From contig NZ_UGOX01000001.1 in NCBI RefSeq assembly GCF_900461555.1, forward strand, positions 1,439,501 through 1,503,500: a DNA stretch of 64,000 nucleotides, given 5' to 3'. The notes beneath the pieces were generated by a model. It ran no database searches, was not told where the DNA came from, and saw nothing but the letters and a program-made list of their open reading frames with translations. Position 1 is the stretch's first letter, and every line of letters starts with the position of its first letter. Both the position numbers and the translations under genes were made by a program. Origin of the DNA: Legionella quinlivanii (GTDB lineage: Bacteria > Pseudomonadota > Gammaproteobacteria > Legionellales > Legionellaceae). Positions 36,294 through 45,379 of this stretch are shown piece by piece.

Positions 36294-36968
36294 GTGGGAA
36301 CCCATGCGAGCGTACTAGCGTATTTTATACAGGCAGGCCTGGTCGTTAAAACAGTGATGCTGATCTTGCTTGTCGCTTCGATTACGTCCTGGACACTTAT
36401 TTTACAAAGAGCTTGGTATTTCAAGCGCAAAAAACTTGAGTGCGACAGCTTCAGCCAGCGATTCTGGGATAGCAGCGACCTAAGCAAGCTCTATGCGGAT
36501 GTTGATGGCAATCCGGATAGTAAGCATGGCCTGGCTTCGATTTTTCATTCTGGTTTCAAAGAATATGTTCGTACAAGAAAGCAGGGCGCGATTGCCTTGG
36601 AGCCTATTCAACGAGTTATGCAAATTACTCATAATAAGGAAGCGATTCAGCTGGAGCAGCACTTGCCTTTTTTTGCGTCAGTTGGGTCAATTGCGCCCTA
36701 TATTGGTCTATTTGGAACCGTTTGGGGAATTATGACATCATTCCAGGCTCTAGGTCAGGCTTCCCAGGCGACTATCGCAATGGTTGCTCCAGGGATTTCT
36801 GAGGCTTTAGTGGCAACAGCCCTTGGACTGTTTACTGCCATACCGGCGGTGATTGCTTTTAATCGTTATTCTACCAGAGCCACTGGTATATTGGAGCAAT
36901 ACGATTTATTTCAGGATGAGCTTATCGCATTAATCGAGCAACAAACCACTGTACCGATTAGAGGATAA
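36294..36968 (+). CDS. tolQ: Tol-Pal system protein TolQ
   Basis: TolQ is the inner-membrane stator subunit of the Tol-Pal system, which draws proton motive force for outer-membrane constriction at division. The 224-residue protein has three membrane helices and the MotA/ExbB-type signature (VAPGISEALVATALGLFTAIPAV split over helix 3). It begins at a GTG with GGAGG at 6 nt. Confidence 0.95.
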   Translation: MGTHASVLAYFIQAGLVVKTVMLILLVASITSWTLILQRAWYFKRKKLECDSFSQRFWDSSDLSKLYADVDGNPDSKHGLASIFHSGFKEYVRTRKQGAIALEPIQRVMQITHNKEAIQLEQHLPFFASVGSIAPYIGLFGTVWGIMTSFQALGQASQATIAMVAPGISEALVATALGLFTAIPAVIAFNRYSTRATGILEQYDLFQDELIALIEQQTTVPIRG

Positions 36969-36973
36969 CTTCC

Positions 36974-37435
36974 ATGTTAAGAAAAAGAAAAAAACCAGGT
37001 GCCGGGCCCATTGCGGAAATCAATGTGGTTCCCTATATCGATGTGATGCTGGTGTTGCTGGTTATTTTTATGATTACCGCTCCGATGTTGTCGCAGGGCG
37101 TAACTGTTGATCTGCCCAAAGCGGCGTCGACAGAGTCTTTAAAAGACAGTGAGCGGGAGCCCATTATTGTATCAGTTAATCAGCAAGGCGATTATTTTCT
37201 GAATATCAATGCCCAGCCTGAGCTGCCGATTGAGCCTCATGCGCTAGTGGTCAGAGTTGCCGCTGAACTTGAGCTTGCCAGGCAGAATAACCAGTCTATT
37301 AATGTGCTGGTTAAAGGTGATCAGGGCGTTCCTTATGGGAAGGTGGTGTCTGCTATGGGCTTTTTGAAACAGGCAGGCGCGGAGAAAGTTGGCTTGATGA
37401 CTGACTCCACCCAGGAAACGGAGATGCAGGGATGA
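36974..37435 (+). CDS. tolR: Tol-Pal system protein TolR
   Basis: TolR is the ExbD-like partner of TolQ. The 153-residue protein has the opening AEINVVPYIDVMLVLLVIFMI, in which the membrane Asp (PYIDVM) is the proton-path residue, and a periplasmic domain. It lies 5 nt after tolQ and overlaps tolA by 4 nt. Confidence 0.96.
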   Translation: MLRKRKKPGAGPIAEINVVPYIDVMLVLLVIFMITAPMLSQGVTVDLPKAASTESLKDSEREPIIVSVNQQGDYFLNINAQPELPIEPHALVVRVAAELELARQNNQSINVLVKGDQGVPYGKVVSAMGFLKQAGAEKVGLMTDSTQETEMQG

Positions 37436-38457
37436 TAAATGATATGAGTTATCGCAAGGCATTTATCGCTGCCTTAATTCTGCATTTTGGCCTGATACTT
37501 TTCCTTTTGCAAGATTCATCCAGTAACGAACGCCCTGTTTTGGTTGCTGACAACCAAAACATGCCAGGACAAATGTTGCCTATCGAGCAGGCCGAGCAGC
37601 CAAAACAGCAGGAAATTGTAAAAGCGGTAAGCGTGGATAGCCAGGAAGTCATGGAAACCATTAACCGGCTCAAACAGGAAAAACTACAGCAGCAAAAAGC
37701 CGAGCAGGCAAGACAGCAGGCTTTGACAAAACAGGCGGAGGATGCACGAAAAGAACGGCTGCGTGAACAGCAGCGATTGGCCAAGTTGAAAGATGAGGCG
37801 GCAAAGTTGGCAATACAGCGTAAAAAGCAAATTGAAGAAGAACAAAAACGCCTCAAGCAGCTGGCATTGCAAAAAGAGCAGGAGGCCAAGCGTCTGGAAG
37901 AGTTAAAGCGTAAACAGCAACAGTTGGAAAAACAGCAGCAGGAAGCAGCAAAACAGGCTGAGCTTAAAAAAAAACAGGATGAATTGAAGGCGAAGGAAGC
38001 CCTGCAGCTGGCTGAGAAGCAGGCTGCGGAAAAAGCCGCTGCTGATAAACTGGCTGCAGAAAAGGCAGCTGCAGACAAAGCGGCCGCTGAGGCCAAAGCT
38101 GCTCAGCAAAAACTCGCTGCTCAGCAGCAAGCTGCCCAGGAAGCCGCACAGCAAGCCAGACTGGCTGGTGAAGTCGACAAATACAAGGCGATGATTGTGA
38201 ACGCGATTGGCAGACAGTGGATTCTGCCTGAAAACGTGGACAGTCATTTATCCAGTCAATTCCGAATTCGTCTGGCGCCTGATGGAGCGGTACTGGAAGT
38301 GACTCTGATGCGCAGCAGCGGGGATCCCATACTCGATCGCTCCGCGCAAACCGCTATATATAAAGCATCGCCATTGCCGGTGCCAAGTGATCCGGAAACA
38401 TTTAATTTATTCCGCGATATCAGTTTAACCGTTAGACCCGAGAACGTTAGGGGGTAA
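37432..38457 (+). CDS. tolA: Tol-Pal system protein TolA
   Basis: TolA spans the periplasm, linking TolQR to TolB and Pal. The 341-residue protein has one N-terminal membrane helix ([16 protein letters not shown]), a long Lys/Gln/Ala-rich helical domain (about 60-235) and the C-terminal TonB-like domain with [14 protein letters not shown]. Its low-complexity middle creates long, spurious antisense frames. Its ATG overlaps the tolR stop. Confidence 0.95.
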   Translation: MINDMSYRKAFIAALILHFGLILFLLQDSSSNERPVLVADNQNMPGQMLPIEQAEQPKQQEIVKAVSVDSQEVMETINRLKQEKLQQQKAEQARQQALTKQAEDARKERLREQQRLAKLKDEAAKLAIQRKKQIEEEQKRLKQLALQKEQEAKRLEELKRKQQQLEKQQQEAAKQAELKKKQDELKAKEALQLAEKQAAEKAAADKLAAEKAAADKAAAEAKAAQQKLAAQQQAAQEAAQQARLAGEVDKYKAMIVNAIGRQWILPENVDSHLSSQFRIRLAPDGAVLEVTLMRSSGDPILDRSAQTAIYKASPLPVPSDPETFNLFRDISLTVRPENVRG

Positions 38458-38462
38458 TTATT

Positions 38463-39722
38463 GTGTCTATGAAAAAACTTCTGACCTGTTTTTTAACGCT
38501 TGTATCAAGCCATCTTTTTGCGCTTGATTTGGAGTTGACACAGGGTATCAGCTCAGCCTTGCCTATAGGGATCAATTCATTTGGAGAAAATAGCAGTGCT
38601 CAGGAAATCACATCAGTGATTAATAATGATCTGCGCTTGTCAGGTCAATTCAAAATTATCAGTTTGCCTGCCATGGAAATGAATGGTGTAGGGGCCTGGA
38701 AACAGGCTGGTGCTGACAGCGTATTGACTGGCCGGGTGACTCCGATAGGTTCAAACCGCTACGATATCAGTTTTGAATTATTGGATACGGTCAGTCAAAA
38801 CAAATTGCTGCTTTCCAAAAGTTTCCAGGTGAGTGCCAATGATATTCGTCCTCTGGCGCATCATATCAGTGATATGGTTTATGAAAAACTGACTGGGGAA
38901 CGGGGTATTTTCTCAACCCGAATCGCCTATGTTCTGGTTCAAAGAGCTGCAGGCCGTGCCCGCTATTCTCTCGAAGTTGCAGATGCTGATGGTTATAACC
39001 CGCAAAGCCTGCTGGTTTCGCCTGAGCCGATTATGTCGCCTTCCTGGTCACCGGATGGCAGTAAAATTGCCTATGTTTCATTCGAGAAAAGAAAGGCACA
39101 GATTTTTATTGTTTCAGTTGAGTCGGGAAAGCGGCAATTAGTCACTGATTTTTCTGGTATTAATGGTGCGCCAACCTGGTCGCCTGATGGTCGTCAGTTA
39201 GCGGTTGTATTATCCAAGAGTGGTAGTCCCAAAATTTACAGCATCGATCTTTCTTCTGGAAGTATGAAGCAATTAACCTTTGGCGACTCAATTGATACCG
39301 AGCCGCGCTATACTCCTGATGGCCGTTCTCTGATATTTACTTCAGGTCGCGGCGGTTCTCCACAGGTATATAAACTGTCTCTGGCCGACGGCAGTATTAA
39401 CCGTATCACTTATGATGGCAACTATAACGCGCGGGCAATGTTTACTCCGGATCAGAAACATCTGGTAATGTATCATCGCGATAATGGCAAATTCAATATT
39501 GGTGTACAGGATATGAATAGCGGTCAGGTGAGCCTGTTGACCTTCGCTTCACTTGATGAATCGCCTTCTGTGTCTCCTAATGGCCGATTGGTACTCTATG
39601 CAACACGTTTCCAGGACAAAGGTGTGTTAGGGGTTGTTTCAATTGACGGACGTATTCGTTTACGTCTCCCCGCTCGCCAGGGTGATGTTCAGGAACCTGC
39701 CTGGTCACCTTATTTAGGGTAA
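38463..39722 (+). CDS. tolB: Tol-Pal system beta-propeller TolB
   Basis: TolB is the periplasmic translocation protein. It has a signal peptide (to about residue 20, [10 protein letters not shown]), an N-terminal alpha/beta domain and a six-bladed propeller built from WSPDG-type repeats ([45 protein letters not shown]). At 419 residues it is normal. It starts at a GTG (38463) or the ATG two codons on. Its stop directly abuts the following nuclease gene, not pal. Confidence 0.95.
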   Translation: MSMKKLLTCFLTLVSSHLFALDLELTQGISSALPIGINSFGENSSAQEITSVINNDLRLSGQFKIISLPAMEMNGVGAWKQAGADSVLTGRVTPIGSNRYDISFELLDTVSQNKLLLSKSFQVSANDIRPLAHHISDMVYEKLTGERGIFSTRIAYVLVQRAAGRARYSLEVADADGYNPQSLLVSPEPIMSPSWSPDGSKIAYVSFEKRKAQIFIVSVESGKRQLVTDFSGINGAPTWSPDGRQLAVVLSKSGSPKIYSIDLSSGSMKQLTFGDSIDTEPRYTPDGRSLIFTSGRGGSPQVYKLSLADGSINRITYDGNYNARAMFTPDQKHLVMYHRDNGKFNIGVQDMNSGQVSLLTFASLDESPSVSPNGRLVLYATRFQDKGVLGVVSIDGRIRLRLPARQGDVQEPAWSPYLG

Positions 39723-40559
39723 ATGATGAATCTGATAAGGACGTTTGTTTATTTATTTTTCTTATTATTTGTTAATATGGCCCATAGCTGGAATGCTTTG
39801 GGCCATCGTTTGGTGGCGCAGATTGCCTATAATCATTTAACTAAAGAAACAAAGCAGGCGGTTAATCACTATAATCATCAATTGGATCGGCTATATAAGC
39901 CTCTTTCATTTGTTAATGCAGGCCCCTGGATGGATACTCTGCGTTTTCAAAACGATTTATGGTTACAGTCTTTCCATTATATAGATATTCCTTTCAGCCG
40001 TGATGGTACTTCTCTGGTGCCCCCAGATAAAAGCAACGCAGTCCTGGCTTTGAACAAAGCCATTGCCACGCTTAAAAAGCGTCAATCCACTCCCTTTGAT
40101 AAAGGCTTTAGTCTGCGGATTTTATTGCATGTTACCGGTGACATACACCAGCCTATGCATGCGGTCAGTGAATTTAGCCGGCGTTTTCCTGAAGGCGATG
40201 CGGGAGGCAATTTTCTTATTCTTGGACAAAATCCGGTTGCAAGGAACCTCCATTCCTATTGGGACAATGGTGGCGGGTTACTTAAAACCGGTTATTTGAG
40301 CGCGGCTCAGCTTAACAGAAAGGCTAAATATCTTGAAAAGAAATGGCCCTGCGATGCCGCTTCTCAGATCATAAATCCTGAAAGCTGGTCTGAAGAATCT
40401 TACGAGCTGGCAGTCAATCTCGCGTATCGTATTCAATACGGTGAAATACCTTCCAAAGCTTATGAAAACGATGTTAAAACTGCAGTAGAAAAAAGAATCA
40501 CACTCGCCGGCTGCCGATTAGCAGTTGTACTTAATGAAATTTTCGCTCACAGTGACTAA
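39723..40559 (+). CDS. S1/P1-type nuclease
   Basis: A secreted, zinc-dependent nuclease of the S1/P1 (phospholipase C-like) fold, 278 residues. The signal peptide (MNLIRTFVYLFFLLF) should be cut before Trp23, so that the mature N-terminal Trp can serve as a zinc ligand as in the family; WNALGHRLVAQIA, DIHQPMHAV and NLHSYWD give the other His/Asp ligands. Such enzymes cut single-stranded nucleic acids outside the cell or in the periplasm. The ATG immediately follows the tolB stop, the place where pal is usually found. Confidence 0.88.
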   Translation: MMNLIRTFVYLFFLLFVNMAHSWNALGHRLVAQIAYNHLTKETKQAVNHYNHQLDRLYKPLSFVNAGPWMDTLRFQNDLWLQSFHYIDIPFSRDGTSLVPPDKSNAVLALNKAIATLKKRQSTPFDKGFSLRILLHVTGDIHQPMHAVSEFSRRFPEGDAGGNFLILGQNPVARNLHSYWDNGGGLLKTGYLSAAQLNRKAKYLEKKWPCDAASQIINPESWSEESYELAVNLAYRIQYGEIPSKAYENDVKTAVEKRITLAGCRLAVVLNEIFAHSD

Positions 40560-40640
40560 CACAAGTTCTACATTTATATAGTCAGCGGATAATTTAGCAA
40601 TGGCTCAAACAGATCTATTGTCGTTTGCGCACAAAAAATA

Positions 40641-40724
40641 GTCTTTGCGAGAATTGGCGAGGCAATCCAGATCCTGGCTTTGTTCAGGTTTGGAACTGGA
40701 TTGCTTCACTTTGTTCGCAAAGAC
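40641..40724. repeat. Palindromic intergenic repeat, family A, copy 3 (inverted)
   Basis: GTCTTTGCGA to TCGCAAAGAC again, but with the long flank (TGGCTTGGTTCTTTTACGCA, about 40735-40755) on the right, so it is inserted in the opposite orientation to copies 1 and 2. It fills part of the 378-bp gap after the nuclease gene. Confidence 0.88.
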
Positions 40725-40874
40725 GACATGTTTGTGGCTTGGTTCTTTTACGCAACAATGCCTTCCCGCATAGGAGTGAATCTATTTCTCAATATAATCC
40801 CTGACTTTGTTTGCAACATGGATTTCCGCCTACGCGGAAATTACACTATTGTTTATTTAATTGTTCATCACATA

Positions 40875-40894
40875 CTTAATATTAGCTTAATTTT
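40875..40894 (+). promoter_or_regulatory. Predicted PmrA box with -10 element
   Basis: Two direct half-sites, CTTAATATT and CTTAATTTT, are 2 bp apart (11 bp start to start). Seven bp later (40902-40907) comes TATTAT as a -10, giving a transcription start near 40914 and a 24-nt leader. The pattern matches the tandem CTTAATATT element known for PmrA control of Legionella effector genes. Binding is inferred. Confidence 0.75.
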
Positions 40895-40937
40895 CTTGGG
40901 TTATTATTAACCCCAAATAATCTGAGATGTAGGCGTT

Positions 40938-43900
40938 ATGTTCCCATTTACTGACATTGAAACTAGCTTATTGGGTAATTTGATCTCCGAGTTCAGGAAA
41001 CGTCGACAGGAGATTCTTTCCAAAAATAGAATGGGTGAAATCAGCCTGGCTGACACGGATTTGAAAAAAGAATTTTCGCTGACTCAGATTAAGCTTATAA
41101 ATCAAACTTTTGATTTCCTTACCGAGGTAGTCTTACCCAAGTTTGACAAAGGTGAGTCGCCCGGCATTTTCGCATTACGTAAATTGGGAAAACAAGCCGA
41201 AAAATTATTTAAGGATACTGAATACTTAAGCGCAAACCCTGATTATAATTTGTTGGGTAATATTTACGGTAATCTTGAATCCTTGCTAAGTTCTCAAAAA
41301 TTCGATGAACAACACATAAGCCACCTTAAAGAGATATTAAAAAAGAATATCAAAGCTTCAACGCATAATTTTCTTACCCACTGGCAAAAAATACCTGATT
41401 TCAGTCTTGAACACTCTTTGAAACAAATAGATTCAGCTATTGATTCGTTTGATTTCTCAGCCTATTTTGTTAAGGGGCAGCTGGATGTCGGTTTATTGAA
41501 AGAGAACGGATCTTTTTATTGGCACCTCCACAATGCCTTAGGGATCAAGGGCAGCTATCAAATCAGAATTTATGATCCTGTTGTTTTCGAACTGTTTAAT
41601 GAAATCAGCATAATGCTTGCAAAGTTTCCTCTAGTCCTGGATGAACTGGTGTCTTTCCTGAATCCAGAAGCATTCGCATTATTAATAGTCTCTCATACCC
41701 CCCGTTCGGAAGCTGAAAACAAAGAAGAAAATAAAGGCCAGTTTAGCTATGCGGCCATGGGTCAAACTATTCATGCCAATGATAAATATTTGAAATATCT
41801 TGGATTAGGCAAAGATGTAATCAACAGCGCACTTAATACTTACAAAAGCGCTCATGAGAAAAAGCTAAAGCAGCTTAATACAATTAAAGAAGCGCACGAG
41901 CTATTGGGTAGGATTGCACTTTCTATCACTGAGCTCAATGAGTATAAAATCCCGCAATTGCAGCAATCTACCCCCTCTGCAGAAAGCATAGAGATTTATG
42001 AAAGGGAGATTGTATTGCTTGCAGAACATCAGAAAATACTCGCTAATGCAAAATACTTACTTAATCAAAGCAAAAGTACTCTCGATGAAGATCCTGCATA
42101 TTCTGAGCTGCATATGGAGATGAGGCAGTGTGAGGACCGCATAAAGGAACAGGAATCGATTGTATGTAAAAACAGCTCTGAACTTTTAAAATTGTTAGAG
42201 AAAGCTAAACTTAAAAAGTTAGCGGATGAGCGTTTAGCCAATGCCAGTGTTGATGATTTAATAGCAATATTTGAAGAAAACAAAAAGAAGATAGAGGCTG
42301 CTTCTTCCGAGAAAAATCAGACTGAGCGTTCTATATCTAAACTGCGTGATGAAGTTGCCGGCCTTTCAGTTCAGTATTATCAACTGATGAATAGACTGGG
42401 GCAAAAAGTGTACCCCTCCATCCTGGTAAATAGCCAGCCCCAGCAATCAGAAGTGGTTAAAGTCAACTTCCAGAATGTCTCTGATGCCAATAGAAAGTTT
42501 GAGCAGTGGAAAGGGGCTCTGAGTAAACAAGTAAATGAACGGGAAGAGATCATAAAATACAAAGAGACTCTGATCGCTGCCGTTATGCAATGCCTCAATA
42601 ATAGTGGGAAGGGGGATTTCCCGCTTAGCGCTATTAACAAGCTGAATGTGTTAAATGTGAAAGGAGCAAAGTTATCCGGATTGGATTATTTTTTGTCCGT
42701 CATTGGTGACAAAACTTTTGAAGTGAATCGCCTGGGATTTGTTTCAACAAACTATCAGGTTGAGAAAAAGGAACAGCTATATGCTCTTATCGGTTCAAAA
42801 GAATTGGAATATGCCAAAGTCAGAGCGGAACAGCTTAAAATCAGCGCTTTGATTGAGGAAGGGGATAAAGAGATTCAGACGCTTAATGCGGTTAATCAAT
42901 CTCTCAATGCATCTGGCGAAGAAGATCGTAGACTGACTTTAACTCTTGATGGCCAAAAGAAACAATTAGATGATTTAGAGCTAGAGCAACGCCCATTATC
43001 TTCTGTAATCGGTTTTTTTAATGCTGCCAAGAGTCTCGTTGAAAAAATGAATGGATTGATGGCTCTCAATGGTTTTCAGGAAAATGGCGTCAGCTTATAT
43101 TTTGAAGATGTGATATCTTTGTTTGAGAAAATGGATGAGTTCAAAAAAACAATTTCTCCTCAATCCCCCTATCATAGAAATCTGCAGTCCATCGAAGCGC
43201 TAAAGGATGCAGCCGATCAGCAAGTGGAGACCTATTTCAAACTTGAGTTGAGCGAACAAAGTGATTTGCTTGCGCCTTTACTGGGCGAGCTTGGCAAAAT
43301 AGAAGCTGTTATAAGCGGCCATTTGAATCTTGATGAACTCAATGAGCAGTTGAAACAATTCAATGATTTGAAATCCACATTAAATGGCTGTACTGGCCGC
43401 ATAAGCTTTATTGCAAAACACAAACCAATCCTGGCTGAACAAGCCCTGGCGGACCTGAAAAATTTGACAGAGCAGTTTGAGCCAGTATCTTTGAGGCTCA
43501 ATGAAATTGCTGACGCACTGCTGGCGAGTATGCATAAACAGCTCACTGCACAAACGAAAGAAGATTTATACCGACTGGATTTTGATGCGAATGATGAAGT
43601 CATTGAGAACTATAGAAACAAACAACATGTTCTGGATCTGCATAAAACTAACTTGTTCCAGTTTTCTCCTGATAGTCTTCAAGTATTCCAGGACCAGTTC
43701 AAGCAATTGAATCCCGAATTGATTGATGCGCATGAACAGATTGAAAGATTTCAACAGCACCAGCAAGCAATTGTCCCCGTTTTTGCCAGCAAAATGGCAG
43801 TCGCGGATACTATCCGTGAAAGACTAATACTTAGGAGCAAGATTTTTGCAGATTTTGACCTTGAGCTGCAGGAATACCTGTCCAAGCGAAACCAAAGACA

Positions 43901-44669
43901 TCATACCAAGGATTTTTTCAATAGTGCCGATCAATCCAGCCGTACACTTTTTATTGAGTGTCTGGAAAAACAATTAGCTCAGTTTAAAGCGACAGGGGAT
44001 AGCCAATCTCTTCTTGATTTAATCAACACCAGGGGTAAAGCTTACAGTGGTGTTCATTTCAAACCTTTGCTGAATCGTTTAACGCTTGCAGTTAAAGAAT
44101 ATCGCAAGCAGGTTCCTGCCACTTATGAAAAGCCATTTGTGTTTATACCCAGAGTTCTTGCGGACAGAGATGCGCTTTTAGGAAGGATTCGCGCGGTTAA
44201 TGCTGATGCAGCCGAAAAAATTGATGTTCTTTATTCGTCCATAAATGCTATGGAGGCTTATTCCGAAAAGCTTGCAATAGACGATAAGGCAAAAGCGGAA
44301 ACGGCGAGTACTCTGGCCTGTCAATTGAAACAGCGAGTTGATGAGTTTCTTATGGATAATGAATCAGTACTTACTGATTCTGGCAAGGTTGATGAACAGA
44401 CGTATCGCGCTTTTGAAGATGATTTTCGTCTTCACTTGCATAGTCAGGACGATGCAATGAGCGAACGGCGAAATACGTGGCAACCATTGCTGGGAAATAT
44501 ATTTGTCTCCGTAATTTCAGCGGGGCTGGCATTAATTGCCAAACTAGCCTACAGCAAGATTAAAGATGGCTACGCCTCAGCTTTCTTCACGAATACATCC
44601 CGAATGGGCTTTGTGGAGAATATTGAGCGGAGTGTGAAAAGTATGGCTACAACGGCAAGCTGCGCATAG
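40938..44669 (+). CDS. Large coiled-coil protein with C-terminal membrane segment, candidate Dot/Icm effector
   Basis: I cannot assign this 1243-residue protein to a named family. From about residue 290 to 1150 it is mostly heptad-bearing helix (for instance ECD..IKEQE, LEKAKLKKLADERL), consistent with long coiled coils. The N-terminal 280 residues look more globular. Near residues 1180-1205 a hydrophobic stretch (IFVSVISAGLALIA) could enter a membrane, followed by a 40-residue tail ending TTASCA. Size and architecture recall large Legionella effectors such as the SdhA/SidH group, without proven homology. A predicted PmrA box lies upstream, which supports effector status. Start: ATG with AGG at 5 nt. 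Confidence 0.75.
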   Translation: MFPFTDIETSLLGNLISEFRKRRQEILSKNRMGEISLADTDLKKEFSLTQIKLINQTFDFLTEVVLPKFDKGESPGIFALRKLGKQAEKLFKDTEYLSANPDYNLLGNIYGNLESLLSSQKFDEQHISHLKEILKKNIKASTHNFLTHWQKIPDFSLEHSLKQIDSAIDSFDFSAYFVKGQLDVGLLKENGSFYWHLHNALGIKGSYQIRIYDPVVFELFNEISIMLAKFPLVLDELVSFLNPEAFALLIVSHTPRSEAENKEENKGQFSYAAMGQTIHANDKYLKYLGLGKDVINSALNTYKSAHEKKLKQLNTIKEAHELLGRIALSITELNEYKIPQLQQSTPSAESIEIYEREIVLLAEHQKILANAKYLLNQSKSTLDEDPAYSELHMEMRQCEDRIKEQESIVCKNSSELLKLLEKAKLKKLADERLANASVDDLIAIFEENKKKIEAASSEKNQTERSISKLRDEVAGLSVQYYQLMNRLGQKVYPSILVNSQPQQSEVVKVNFQNVSDANRKFEQWKGALSKQVNEREEIIKYKETLIAAVMQCLNNSGKGDFPLSAINKLNVLNVKGAKLSGLDYFLSVIGDKTFEVNRLGFVSTNYQVEKKEQLYALIGSKELEYAKVRAEQLKISALIEEGDKEIQTLNAVNQSLNASGEEDRRLTLTLDGQKKQLDDLELEQRPLSSVIGFFNAAKSLVEKMNGLMALNGFQENGVSLYFEDVISLFEKMDEFKKTISPQSPYHRNLQSIEALKDAADQQVETYFKLELSEQSDLLAPLLGELGKIEAVISGHLNLDELNEQLKQFNDLKSTLNGCTGRISFIAKHKPILAEQALADLKNLTEQFEPVSLRLNEIADALLASMHKQLTAQTKEDLYRLDFDANDEVIENYRNKQHVLDLHKTNLFQFSPDSLQVFQDQFKQLNPELIDAHEQIERFQQHQQAIVPVFASKMAVADTIRERLILRSKIFADFDLELQEYLSKRNQRHHTKDFFNSADQSSRTLFIECLEKQLAQFKATGDSQSLLDLINTRGKAYSGVHFKPLLNRLTLAVKEYRKQVPATYEKPFVFIPRVLADRDALLGRIRAVNADAAEKIDVLYSSINAMEAYSEKLAIDDKAKAETASTLACQLKQRVDEFLMDNESVLTDSGKVDEQTYRAFEDDFRLHLHSQDDAMSERRNTWQPLLGNIFVSVISAGLALIAKLAYSKIKDGYASAFFTNTSRMGFVENIERSVKSMATTASCA

Positions 44670-44729
44670 CTGTCATTTCCGCGCAGGAGGAAATCCAGCG
44701 GTGATTTGGCTGAAAGCTGCTATTCTGTA

Positions 44730-44810
44730 GTCTTTGCGAACGAAGTGAAGCAATCCAGATCAAGCTCTGGGAGGGTTATGCTTAATTGCTTCGCTGACGC
44801 TCGCAATGAC
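44730..44810. repeat. Palindromic intergenic repeat, family A, copy 4
   Basis: GTCTTTGCGAACGAAGTGAA to CGCTCGCAATGAC; the right end has TCGCAATGAC instead of TCGCAAAGAC and the middle has drifted. It lies in the 333-bp gap (44670-45002) before the Cys-Cys lipoprotein gene; the rest of the gap shows no gene. Confidence 0.85.
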
Positions 44811-45002
44811 GATCTTTTGCACATCTATTTTTATTTACGCCACAATACCGCGCGTGAATGATGCAGATTATGTGCGTCAGTTTGAGAGACCTCACTTCTT
44901 CAGGCCTAAGGGGTTATAATTCTACCAGTTGTTCAAAAATTGAATTATCAATAACCATGCTATACACTTAAGCTAGCTAATGGAAAAATAACGGAGTCCA
45001 AC

Positions 45003-45329
45003 ATGAAAGGAATATTATTGTTACCTGCCGCTCTTTGTTTAACCGCATGTGGTTATATTCCAACCACAGACTATGTAAATACCGTCTATACCCCTTCCAG
45101 CTGTTGTAATGCGGTTGTTGTAAAACCCGTGCCTGTACGTAATTGTTGCACAAAAGTGATTAAACGGCCTGTCGTAAAAACCAACTGCTGTACCAGTGCC
45201 GTTGTGGTTCGCCGCCCGGTTGTGACTAATACTTGTTGCTCGCCTGTACAAACCACAAACTATGAAGAGGTGACTGTGGTCAATGAAGCGCCTGTTGAGG
45301 TTACTCCTGCTGTTTATGAGATGTATTGA
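45003..45329 (+). CDS. Small lipoprotein with four Cys-Cys repeats
   Basis: A 108-residue protein with a lipobox (LTAC, lipidated Cys16) and a mature part built of repeats, each with a Cys-Cys pair flanked by Val/Lys/Arg/Pro: pairs at 34-35, 48-49, 62-63 and 78-79, that is, every 14 to 16 residues (for example RNCCTK, TNCCTS). The tail is acidic (EEVTVVNEAPVEV). I know no function. Metal binding or disulfide cross-linking at the outer membrane is possible. The ATG follows GGAG at 7 nt. Confidence 0.75.
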   Translation: MKGILLLPAALCLTACGYIPTTDYVNTVYTPSSCCNAVVVKPVPVRNCCTKVIKRPVVKTNCCTSAVVVRRPVVTNTCCSPVQTTNYEEVTVVNEAPVEVTPAVYEMY

Positions 45330-45347
45330 TAGGCTTTTAGAATTGAA

Positions 45348-45376
45348 TCCCGGTTGTGAGAGCGACCGGGAATTTT
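45348..45376. terminator. Rho-independent terminator
   Basis: TCCCGGT (45348-45354) pairs with ACCGGGA (45365-45371), followed by ATTTTTAT. It lies between the lipoprotein gene and the convergent serine hydrolase. Confidence 0.8.
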
Positions 45377-45379
45377 TAT

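Noticed and set aside
37449-38096. Long Ser/Cys-rich antisense frames opposite tolA
   Set aside because: They follow from the repetitive Lys/Gln/Ala codons of TolA on the other strand and have no ribosome-binding site or family.
40680-40910. A 76-codon frame after the S1/P1 nuclease
   Set aside because: It crosses family A repeat copy 3 and its flank; composition is not protein-like.
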